A DNA stretch of 64,000 bases from Emticicia fluvialis (lineage in GTDB: Bacteria; Bacteroidota; Bacteroidia; Cytophagales; Spirosomataceae): NCBI RefSeq assembly GCF_024793945.1, contig NZ_JANUSD010000002.1:1-64000 (forward strand). Reading direction: 5' to 3'. The notes below the pieces were generated by a model. The model saw only the letters and a program-made list of their open reading frames with translations, ran no database searches and was not told where the DNA came from. Below, one piece after another: positions 42,309 through 50,339 of the stretch (positions are counted from its first letter, which is position 1; each line of letters begins with the position of its first letter). A program made the translations under genes and the position numbers.

Positions 42309-44012
42309 ATGTACCTACGCTTCTTATCCATTTTATGGGCGTCTTTGCTTTGTTTTCAATCCTATGCTCAGGAATTTCCACTGAATCAGTTACCCATTGA
42401 TAACTGGGAAACCGGTAGCTGGAAAACCGCCGGGAGCGTTGATAATCCGTATAAAAAGAAACCCGGCTTTAAGGCGGGTAACCAGATTTTGTTTTCAACC
42501 ACGCCGGGCAGAACGACTTCTAAATTAATTACGGCCGATGCCAAAGTTAAGTTTGATTTCATGCTGGGCAAAAACAGTGATGGCGTATTTTATATTCAGG
42601 GTAAACACGGCATTATACTGAGTAATTCAGGTACTACCGGCGCTATTATCAGACCAGACGGCACCCTTCAATTAGCTAATCAAAATGCAGGTAAGGCCAT
42701 TGGCTTATGGCAAACCCTTGAAGTTACTTTTTCTGATGCTCCTTTTGGCGAAGCACTTATTATTGAAAAAGTAACCTTGAACAACGTAGTGATACATCAG
42801 GGCTATGTGATACCTGCCAAAGGTATAAATGAAGGCCCGCTGGCATTTGAAAACAAGGCAGGTACTATTGCCATTAAAAATGTGCAGTATCTAAAATATA
42901 ACAAAGAAAAACCATTAAAGCTGAGCGACTTAAGCTACGAAATGTATGAGACGTTCGACTGGAACCAACAGTTTGCGCCCAAAAGCACTACACCAAACGA
43001 TAAAGGTACCACCACTGCCCTTACCAAAGATTTTGGGGCTGGTTACAACCGTTTTCTTCTGATATTCAGAGGGAATCTGGATGTGGAAAAAGACGGAAGC
43101 TATTCACTGGTGGCTGATTATGCTGGCAAAGCCTCAGTAAAAGTAGATGGTAAAGAAGTAATACCAACCGAAAGCGGAGAAACGTATCGCAGACCCAGAG
43201 CAGCTTATCTGGATTTGAAAAAAGGCAAACACCCCATTGAGATACGCTATAACAAAGTATGGTGGAGAGCCGAACTGGGACTTTTTGCTGCCGGACCCGA
43301 AGTAAGAGCGTATCCGCTTCATGCCGAAACCTCACTGCCATCGCCACAAGCTGTTGGTGAAATAGAAATAACTCCCAGGAGCGATGTAGAAGTTATCCGC
43401 TCGTTTGTTATGTTTAATGGCAAAAAGCGCACACATGCTATTTCGGTTGGTACACCTGTCGGAACCCATTACACGTTCGATTTAGACCAGGGTACCCCGC
43501 TTTATGCCTGGAGAGGTGATTTTGCTGATGTAACAGAGATGTTTCATGAACGCGGTGAACCTCAGTTGCTGAAACCAAAGGGTGTAAAAACTACCTTTAG
43601 TGGCAAAACGAGTGTTGCCTTGCTTGCAAATGCCAATGAGTCTTTTCCGGATACGCTTGATGATTACAAAGACTTTATTTTTAAAGGTTATGCACTGGGT
43701 GGAGAAGGCCTGCCTACCTATAAATACCAATACAAGGGCGCTGAAATTACCGAGAAATTTGAACCATCGGCCGATGGAGGAATCACAACCACCATCAGTG
43801 CTATCGGTGGTAACAGCCTTTATGCAAGACTTGGCGAAGCCAAAAGCATAACCCAGCTCGATAAAGGGTTTTATATTTTAGAGACAACAAACGGTAATGA
43901 CAGCTACATCAGGCTGGATGCTAAACTGAAACCGGTCATAAAAAATACACGTGACGGACAAGAGATTATCATTCCGCTGGCTGGTAGTGTTTCGTTTACA
44001 ACACTTTGGTAA
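42309..44012 (+). CDS. Secreted DUF1080-like/PA14 multidomain protein
   Basis: A 567-residue exported protein with signal peptide 1-20 (ending QSYA). Residues about 25-200 look like a DUF1080/LamG-type sandwich (NWETGSWKTAG, DFMLGKNSDGVFYIQGKHGI). A PA14-like domain follows (about 215-335: RFLLIFRGNLDVEKDGSYSL, ASVKVDGKEV, KKGKHPIEIRY). The last 220 residues resemble DUF6797-type regions. PA14 domains often bind sugars. It forms a pair with the beta-propeller protein 62 bp downstream and is probably part of extracellular or periplasmic sugar oxidation. Confidence 0.75.
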   Translation: MYLRFLSILWASLLCFQSYAQEFPLNQLPIDNWETGSWKTAGSVDNPYKKKPGFKAGNQILFSTTPGRTTSKLITADAKVKFDFMLGKNSDGVFYIQGKHGIILSNSGTTGAIIRPDGTLQLANQNAGKAIGLWQTLEVTFSDAPFGEALIIEKVTLNNVVIHQGYVIPAKGINEGPLAFENKAGTIAIKNVQYLKYNKEKPLKLSDLSYEMYETFDWNQQFAPKSTTPNDKGTTTALTKDFGAGYNRFLLIFRGNLDVEKDGSYSLVADYAGKASVKVDGKEVIPTESGETYRRPRAAYLDLKKGKHPIEIRYNKVWWRAELGLFAAGPEVRAYPLHAETSLPSPQAVGEIEITPRSDVEVIRSFVMFNGKKRTHAISVGTPVGTHYTFDLDQGTPLYAWRGDFADVTEMFHERGEPQLLKPKGVKTTFSGKTSVALLANANESFPDTLDDYKDFIFKGYALGGEGLPTYKYQYKGAEITEKFEPSADGGITTTISAIGGNSLYARLGEAKSITQLDKGFYILETTNGNDSYIRLDAKLKPVIKNTRDGQEIIIPLAGSVSFTTLW

Positions 44013-44074
44013 GCCTAAAAAAGAAGACATTTAAGGTTGGTTTACAACCAGAACCCATTCAAATAAATCTGAAA

Positions 44075-46063
44075 ATGAAAAAAATATTCATCTTAGTGTT
44101 ATTCACAATTACGGGGGTTTATGCCCAGAACCGCCCGTTGGTGGAAGAAGACTTTTACCGTATTGTTACGTTGCCGGTTCCGGAAGGTGTAAAGCTGGAA
44201 GTTGGCGGTTTGGCTGTTTTGCCTGACGGCCGCTTGGGTGTATGTACACGCCGTGGCGAAGTATGGGTTATCTCAAACCCATATATGAAAAACGGAACCA
44301 CGCCTACCTACAAAAGATTTGCCAGCGGCCTGCACGAGCCACTGGGTCTTAATTATATTAATGGCAACCTGTGGGCAACCCAGAGAGGAGAGGTAACTAT
44401 TCTGAAAGATAATAATGCAGATGGTGTAGCAGATGATTATACCTCATTTTACAAATTTCCGCTTTCGGGCAATTACCACGAGTATTCTTATGGCCCTGTG
44501 CTATTGCGCAATAATGATATGCTGATAACGCTTAATCTGGGTTGGATTGGTCATGGCGCCAGTTTGTCTAAATGGCGAGGCTGGATGTTGCGCCTAACGC
44601 CTGATGGAAAAATGACCCCCTGGGCAACAGGTTTGCGTTCTCCGGCTGGGTTTAATGTTTTGAAAAACGGAGATATTTATTATACTGAAAATCAGGGCGA
44701 TTGGGTTGGATCAGGAAGAATGACACAATTGGAATCGGGTGATTTTGCGGGAAATCCGGAGGGTCTTGTCTGGACATCAGAGGCTAATTCGCCATTAAAA
44801 ATCAAGGCATCTGATGTGCCTGATACCGGTGAGCCTATGTATGATGTGGCCAAACGCCTGCCCAGCTTAAAAACTCCGGCTGTGTGGTTTCCGCATACAT
44901 TAATGGGTATTTCAACGTCTGATATTGCCGAGGATTTATCAGGTGGGAAATTCGGGCCTTTTGCTGGTCAGCTTTTTGTGGGCGACCAGGGGCACAGCAA
45001 AATTATGCGCGTGTTTTTAGAAAAAGTAAAGGGTAAAAGTCAGGGAGTGTGTTTCCCTTTCCGCGAAGGCTTCCAGTCGGGCATCCTGCGTATGCAATGG
45101 GGACTTGACCACTCCATGTTTGTGGGTATGACCAGCCGTGGGTGGTCGTCAACCGGGAAAGACGAGTTTGGTTTGCAAAGATTGGAATGGACAGGCAGAA
45201 CACCTTTTGAAATGAAAACGGTGAAATCAATGCCGGATGGGTTTCTTATAGAATTTACTCAGCCAGTTAGTAAAGACCTTGCCAGAGATATTGATTCTTA
45301 TAAAATTAATAGTTTTACCTATAAGTATCATCATAATTATGGTAGCCCTATTATCAATGCCAAAAAATTAGGCATAAAGGCTATTCAGGTGGCAGAAGAT
45401 GGCATGAGCGTAAGGCTGGCCATTGATTCGTTGCGTTTGGGTTATATTCATGAGTTACGCCTGGAGGGTATCAGAAGTGCAGAAGACAGACCTTTATTGC
45501 ATAACGTGGGTTATTACACACTTAACAACATTAATGATGAAGCTCCTAAAATGGATATTGCCAGATATGTTGTAGCCGAGAAAAAACCTGCTGATGAGCA
45601 CGCCGGGCATACCATGAGCAATGCACCTAAGACAGAGCTAAAGGCAAGTGCCAAAAGGCTGACAGAAATACCGACTGATTGGGGTGGCAAAGTAGACCAG
45701 ACCATAAATATTGGTACTAAACCGGGGCTTAAGTTTGACATAGCCCGTGTGCAGGTAAAAGCCGGAGCCAGAATCCGTCTGGTTTTCAATAATAATGATG
45801 ACATGCTCCATAACCTGGTAATTGTAAAACCTGGTACGGTAGGTAAAGTAGGCGAAGCCGCCTTTAAAATGGGACTGGAAGGCGAAAGCAAGGCCTACGT
45901 ACCAGATTTAAGTGAGGTGCTGTTTCATACAGGGCTGATGCAACCGGAAGCACAGGAGACTATCTATTTTACTGCCCCAAGCACACCAGGTGACTACACT
46001 TTCGTTTGTACTTATCCGGGGCATTATACTGTTATGCAGGGTACAATAAAGGTTGTGAAGTAA
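44075..46063 (+). CDS. Secreted beta-propeller dehydrogenase-like protein with C-terminal cupredoxin
   Basis: A 662-residue exported protein. The start at 44075 (MKKIFILVLFTITGVYAQ) gives a signal peptide. Residues about 25-375 form a sorbosone/glucose-dehydrogenase-like beta-propeller (LPDGRLGVCTRRGEVWVISN, LRSPAGFNVLKNGDIYYTEN). The last 110 residues form a plastocyanin/azurin-like cupredoxin with all type 1 copper ligands: His in DMLHNLVIV, and Cys, His and Met in FVCTYPGHYTVMQG. So copper may take electrons directly from the propeller domain. A His/Ala-rich linker (about 515-535) precedes it. Confidence 0.85.
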   Translation: MKKIFILVLFTITGVYAQNRPLVEEDFYRIVTLPVPEGVKLEVGGLAVLPDGRLGVCTRRGEVWVISNPYMKNGTTPTYKRFASGLHEPLGLNYINGNLWATQRGEVTILKDNNADGVADDYTSFYKFPLSGNYHEYSYGPVLLRNNDMLITLNLGWIGHGASLSKWRGWMLRLTPDGKMTPWATGLRSPAGFNVLKNGDIYYTENQGDWVGSGRMTQLESGDFAGNPEGLVWTSEANSPLKIKASDVPDTGEPMYDVAKRLPSLKTPAVWFPHTLMGISTSDIAEDLSGGKFGPFAGQLFVGDQGHSKIMRVFLEKVKGKSQGVCFPFREGFQSGILRMQWGLDHSMFVGMTSRGWSSTGKDEFGLQRLEWTGRTPFEMKTVKSMPDGFLIEFTQPVSKDLARDIDSYKINSFTYKYHHNYGSPIINAKKLGIKAIQVAEDGMSVRLAIDSLRLGYIHELRLEGIRSAEDRPLLHNVGYYTLNNINDEAPKMDIARYVVAEKKPADEHAGHTMSNAPKTELKASAKRLTEIPTDWGGKVDQTINIGTKPGLKFDIARVQVKAGARIRLVFNNNDDMLHNLVIVKPGTVGKVGEAAFKMGLEGESKAYVPDLSEVLFHTGLMQPEAQETIYFTAPSTPGDYTFVCTYPGHYTVMQGTIKVVK

Positions 46064-46082
46064 ATCAATGAAATATCTGTAC

Positions 46083-46124
46083 AAAAAGGGCGAATATCAA
46101 CTTACTGATTTTCGCCCTTTTTTG
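46083..46124 (+). terminator. Intrinsic terminator after the propeller/cupredoxin gene
   Basis: AAAAAGGGCGAA (46083-46094) pairs with TTCGCCCTTTTT (46111-46122). Confidence 0.88.
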
Positions 46125-46300
46125 TGAATCATAGTGGTTTTAATTCAAGAATCATTTTTTGATAGTTTTTTATAAATAATTCCATTTATTGAATCCAAAA
46201 CAAATAAATTTATAAATTGCTAGCCTGTGAATCTTTTCCTCAAAGACTATATCACACAAATAGCTTGAATCTTTATGGATTCTAAAATTAAATCAAAAAA

Positions 46301-47422
46301 ATGTACGACTATTTAATTGTTGGTTCCGGGCTTTTTGGAGCAACTTTTGCTTATGAAGTTTCGAGAATTGACAAAAAGGTTTTAGTATTAGACAGAAGAA
46401 AAAATGTTGGTGGAAACGTTTACTGTGAAGCGGTTGAAGGCATAAATGTTCATAAATTTGGCCCCCATATTTTTCATACTAATAATGAAGATATTTGGAA
46501 TTTCGTAAATAAGTTTGTTCGCTTTAATAGGTTTACTTATTCACCTATTGCCAACTACAAAGGCAATCTCTACAATTTACCTTTTAATATGAATACTTTC
46601 TACCAGATGTGGGGAATTAAATCTCCTGAGGAAGTAAAGTCAATCATTCAAAACCAGGTAAATAGCTCGGGAATTATAGTTCCGGATAATCTCGAAGAAC
46701 AAGCGATATCTTTGGTCGGTAAAGATATTTACGAAATTTTAATAAAAGAATACACGGAAAAGCAGTGGGGTATGCCTGCAAGAGAACTTCCTGCATTTAT
46801 AATTAAAAGATTACCTGTAAGATTTACCTTTGATAATAACTATTTTAATGACAAGTTTCAGGGTATACCAGAAGGGGGTTATAATTTGCTAGTGGCTTCT
46901 CTGCTTAGAGGTATTGAAGTAAGACTCAATGTAAATTTTCTTGATGATAGGGCGTATTGGGAATCCATCGCAAAAAAGATTGTCTTTACTGGTCCTTTAG
47001 ATGAACTTTTCGGATATGAAGATGGTGTTCTTGAATATCGGTCATTGCGATTTGAGGAGCAGATACTTTCAACTGAAAACTATCAAGGAGTTGCTGTAAT
47101 GAATTTTACAGGCAAAGAGGTGCCATATACCAGGATTATTGAGCATAAGCATTTTGAATTTAATAAAGGGCCGAAAACGGTTATAACTAAGGAATTTCCA
47201 ATTCATTGGTTTAAAGGTTCAGAACCGTACTATCCGATAAATAACAAAATTAATGAAGCTTTACATAGAAAATACAAAGGGAAATCAGACAGGCTTAAGA
47301 ATTATATTTTTGGAGGTAGATTAGCTGATTATCAGTATTATGATATGCATCAAGTAATTGGTTCTGCGCTCTCATTGGCTAAAAAAGAAATTCTTCAATC
47401 AGATGATAATAGTTACGATTAA
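46301..47422 (+). CDS. glf: UDP-galactopyranose mutase
   Basis: A 373-residue flavoenzyme converting UDP-galactopyranose to UDP-galactofuranose for surface polysaccharides. FAD motif YLIVGSGLFGATFAYEVSR, then NVGGNVYCEA, KFGPHIFHTN with the conserved His, a mid-protein EKQWGMPARELP, and the C-terminal LADYQYYDMHQVI. Length is normal. The sequence here is visibly richer in A and T than neighbouring genes, and the pair with the next glycosyltransferase looks like a transferred surface-sugar fragment. Confidence 0.94.
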   Translation: MYDYLIVGSGLFGATFAYEVSRIDKKVLVLDRRKNVGGNVYCEAVEGINVHKFGPHIFHTNNEDIWNFVNKFVRFNRFTYSPIANYKGNLYNLPFNMNTFYQMWGIKSPEEVKSIIQNQVNSSGIIVPDNLEEQAISLVGKDIYEILIKEYTEKQWGMPARELPAFIIKRLPVRFTFDNNYFNDKFQGIPEGGYNLLVASLLRGIEVRLNVNFLDDRAYWESIAKKIVFTGPLDELFGYEDGVLEYRSLRFEEQILSTENYQGVAVMNFTGKEVPYTRIIEHKHFEFNKGPKTVITKEFPIHWFKGSEPYYPINNKINEALHRKYKGKSDRLKNYIFGGRLADYQYYDMHQVIGSALSLAKKEILQSDDNSYD

Positions 47423-47560
47423 TTAAAGAATGGTGATAAATCATCTCAGGTGTTCGTTACTTTATTTTTGAGAAAGGACTCACCATAGATTTTCTATTAT
47501 GGATATTGTTAATTTTGTTCCATTTCAAACGAGCTGGAATTATATTGAATATTATAAAGA

Positions 47561-48451
47561 ATGAATAAACACGCATACTTAATTATTGCGCACAATAATC
47601 CATGGCAGTTATCTATATTAATTGAGCTTTTAGACGATAAAAGAAATGACATTTATATTTTGATAGATGTCAAATCAAATTTATCGGAAAATCAATTATT
47701 GTATAAACCAAAATATGCAAGCTTAAGCGTTTTGAAAGACCCAGATAGGAAAATTTATTGGGGTAGTATTAGCTTAATAATGGCTGAATTACAACTATTG
47801 GAAACTGCATTGCGACAACATGAATACACTTATTATCATCTTCTTTCTGGGATGGATTTGCCTTTGAAAACACAAGATTTCCTTCATTCATTTTTTGGGC
47901 AAACGTCCAAAGAATTCGTAGGATTTAATAATAATCGCCTTAAGACTGCTCAATGGAAAACTGAAAGGTATCATTTTTTTGTTGAAGGATTTAATTACCG
48001 AGATAGAAAAATTTATAAATACCTACGCAACGGGCTGGTTTTGCTACAAAAAATTCTGTTTATCAAAAGAAAACGCGAGTTTACAAAATATTATCATGGC
48101 TCAGCGTTCTTTTCTATTTCTCTTGCGTTTGCGAAGCATCTTGTTAATAAAAAGTCTATTATTGAGAAGTCATATAGGCATACTATATGTTGTGATGAGG
48201 TGTTCATTCAGACAGAATTGATGAATTCTGAATTTGAAAGAAATGTTTCATCTTCTGTTGTTAAAGATAGAGAAAATATGAGACTGATTGATTGGTCAAG
48301 ACGCGAAGGGAATACTCCATATACCTGGAGAATTCAAGATTTTGACGAAATGATAAAGTCTCCATATTTTTTTGCAAGAAAAGTAGATGAAAATGTTGAT
48401 AAGGAGATAATTCTAAAAATTCGCCAATATTTAATAGGCGATCATTTGTAA
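47561..48451 (+). CDS. GT14-family (core-2/I-branching type) glycosyltransferase
   Basis: A 296-residue protein. It begins HAYLIIAHNNPWQLSILIEL and has the family signature YYHLLSGMDLPLKTQDFLH, with a C-terminal THR/CCDEVFIQTELMNS segment. Bacterial members add GlcNAc or similar sugars, and act on surface glycans. No membrane helix is obvious. It lies 138 bp after glf, same strand and similarly A/T-rich, and converges with an AlkZ-like gene 14 bp away. Confidence 0.88.
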   Translation: MNKHAYLIIAHNNPWQLSILIELLDDKRNDIYILIDVKSNLSENQLLYKPKYASLSVLKDPDRKIYWGSISLIMAELQLLETALRQHEYTYYHLLSGMDLPLKTQDFLHSFFGQTSKEFVGFNNNRLKTAQWKTERYHFFVEGFNYRDRKIYKYLRNGLVLLQKILFIKRKREFTKYYHGSAFFSISLAFAKHLVNKKSIIEKSYRHTICCDEVFIQTELMNSEFERNVSSSVVKDRENMRLIDWSRREGNTPYTWRIQDFDEMIKSPYFFARKVDENVDKEIILKIRQYLIGDHL

Positions 48452-48465
48452 TCTTAGCCATTGAA

Positions 48466-49521
48466 TTAACCGCCCAAAAAAGCCTTGAAGCGCTCAATGG
48501 CATTGGCAATTATTTCATTTTCTTGCGTAGTTAGTGGGTAAACGGGTGCAACTTCGATATGTAATATTCCGTTTTTTACTATCCTTTGCCATGAACCGAC
48601 AATTACACCGTTGATAACCACCATACGGTTATAGGCAAAAACGGCTTGTTCTTCATTTGGGGCTTTTGATGGTAATATAGCATTTCTGTTTTTGTATGCT
48701 ATACCGTATTCGTCATAATCCGGCATCAGGAAAGAATGGTTCGGATGCTTTAAATCTTTAGTGTCGGCTGGTTTGAAAATGTACTCCTGACCATCAATTT
48801 TGGTTTTTGCAAAGTCTGATGGCAGATTATTAACCCCTTTGGTGGCATCTTTTGTAGTCAGGCCAGACCACCACACAAAATCCTGCACGGTTGCCGGGCC
48901 ACGGCTGGTAAAATATCTTTTTACTAACTCAGTTAAAGCTTCTTCCTGTGTAAAAGGCTTTGTTGAGGCAACTCTTTCATCTAGTAAGGCATAAGTAAAT
49001 TGTTTTCCCTGCCTCGGGCCGCTACAGATAATTCCTTCTAATTCAGCCTGCATCATCAGGCAGCTTAGACCTACACCATCTGTTACTATTCCTGCTTCAA
49101 CAAAGGCATCATTGAGGGCATTGCGGGTTAGAAATTTACCGCCTTCCAGTTGCTGAATGATAATTGCATTGCATTTACTGAAAACGTTGTTGTCAAGTCC
49201 GTTTTTTCTGTACTGATAGGCATTAAAAGCATGCACGCGCGGAGCCGTTAAGGCCAGAAGCCACCGGATATCGGCTGGTGCAACAAAATGCCAGGTTGGC
49301 CGCATCAGGTGCGTGCGCAAAATTTTGCCTTCATTAAAGGCCTGTTCAATTGCTGATTCATCCAGATTGTTAGCTCTTAATGCAATGGCCCATTTTGCCA
49401 TCGCATATTCCTGCGACTGCATAGCGCCCATCCATGATACCACCTGTTCGGGTGTAATAAATGCTGGCTCACTCAGTTGCTGATTATAAAGCCGCGAAGT
49501 TATGATGTCAGCCTTTGTCAT
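48466..49521 (-). CDS. Winged-helix (HTH_42) protein, AlkZ-like DNA glycosylase
   Basis: A 351-residue protein of tandem winged helices. The family's catalytic Gln pair is visible at Q35-S36-Q37 in WMGAMQSQEYAMAKW, matching the QxQ motif of AlkZ interstrand-crosslink glycosylases, not the QxD of YcaQ. Further family stretches are LRTHLMRPTWHFVAPADIRW and YFTSRGPATVQDFVWWSGL. AlkZ-type enzymes unhook DNA crosslinks made by natural products. No biosynthetic cluster is nearby, so it may be a general repair enzyme. It stands alone. Confidence 0.85.
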   Translation of the reverse strand: MTKADIITSRLYNQQLSEPAFITPEQVVSWMGAMQSQEYAMAKWAIALRANNLDESAIEQAFNEGKILRTHLMRPTWHFVAPADIRWLLALTAPRVHAFNAYQYRKNGLDNNVFSKCNAIIIQQLEGGKFLTRNALNDAFVEAGIVTDGVGLSCLMMQAELEGIICSGPRQGKQFTYALLDERVASTKPFTQEEALTELVKRYFTSRGPATVQDFVWWSGLTTKDATKGVNNLPSDFAKTKIDGQEYIFKPADTKDLKHPNHSFLMPDYDEYGIAYKNRNAILPSKAPNEEQAVFAYNRMVVINGVIVGSWQRIVKNGILHIEVAPVYPLTTQENEIIANAIERFKAFLGG

Positions 49522-49690
49522 TAGTAAAGTCCTATCCGTTTGCTTTAAAAAGTATAGTAAATGTTTGAAATTTTTCAGAGAAACAGTGCTTGCGAAAGTG
49601 TTTCGCTGAGCATGGAATTATCTTATCGGATAAGTCAGTTAATAAAACCTGTTGAGTTTTATTACAAGAAGTACAAACGAGTAATTCAAT

Positions 49691-50290
49691 TTATTGTATG
49701 TTGTTTCTACGGAGCATCAGCAGATTAATTCTGATGCGGTTATATTGTTGTAAAAAAATCGGATAAATATTGTAGGCAACATTGGCAAGTGATATAAAAA
49801 TCCCCCATGCTATCAACCCTTTAATGAACGCATAAATGCCTAAACAAAGAAAAAAGACAAATACAAGGTAGTGGAACTTCTCATTGACAGCAGACTTGGC
49901 CAAAACATTCTTAAAAGATTGTTTGCTTTCAATGTACCTGTACTCAGGGTGACTGTTTTTAACAATGTTATTTACCAGGTCGCCGTCCTGCGTATATTTT
50001 TTAATAAATCTTACACCTATTTTTCTGTATAAGTGTTGGCTTTTACTTAGTCTTATACGGGCAAGCCATGAAGTTGGAACAAAAATGACCGGGCAACTGA
50101 TAAGCAGAAACCAGTAAAGTATGCTGAGCGGCAAATGTTGGATACAGAAATAGATAACCGGGGTAAAAGCCAGTGTAGACCAGAAAAAATTGATTAGCTG
50201 GTTATAAATAACTAGTGCTTTAGGGCTTTTATTTTGCCTGTTTTTCATTTGCAAGGCAGATTCCAGTCTATAAAACAAACTAAAACCCAT
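49691..50290 (-). CDS. Small polytopic membrane protein
   Basis: A 199-residue protein, not recognised. Four hydrophobic segments appear in two pairs (about 32-52, 55-75, 130-150 and 153-178), separated by a basic cytoplasmic-type loop (LARIRLSKSQHLYRKIGVRF). The pattern resembles small membrane proteins often found near lipid metabolism genes, including a glycosyl-4,4'-diaponeurosporenoate-type acyltransferase fold, but no motif confirms this. It ends before the beta-barrel gene and may be co-transcribed downstream of nothing. Function unknown. Confidence 0.6.
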   Translation of the reverse strand: MGFSLFYRLESALQMKNRQNKSPKALVIYNQLINFFWSTLAFTPVIYFCIQHLPLSILYWFLLISCPVIFVPTSWLARIRLSKSQHLYRKIGVRFIKKYTQDGDLVNNIVKNSHPEYRYIESKQSFKNVLAKSAVNEKFHYLVFVFFLCLGIYAFIKGLIAWGIFISLANVAYNIYPIFLQQYNRIRINLLMLRRNNIQ

Positions 50291-50339
50291 TCTTGCGAAC
50301 GGGTTTATATCTCGTCGTAATTCAGTACAATCAAGTAAA

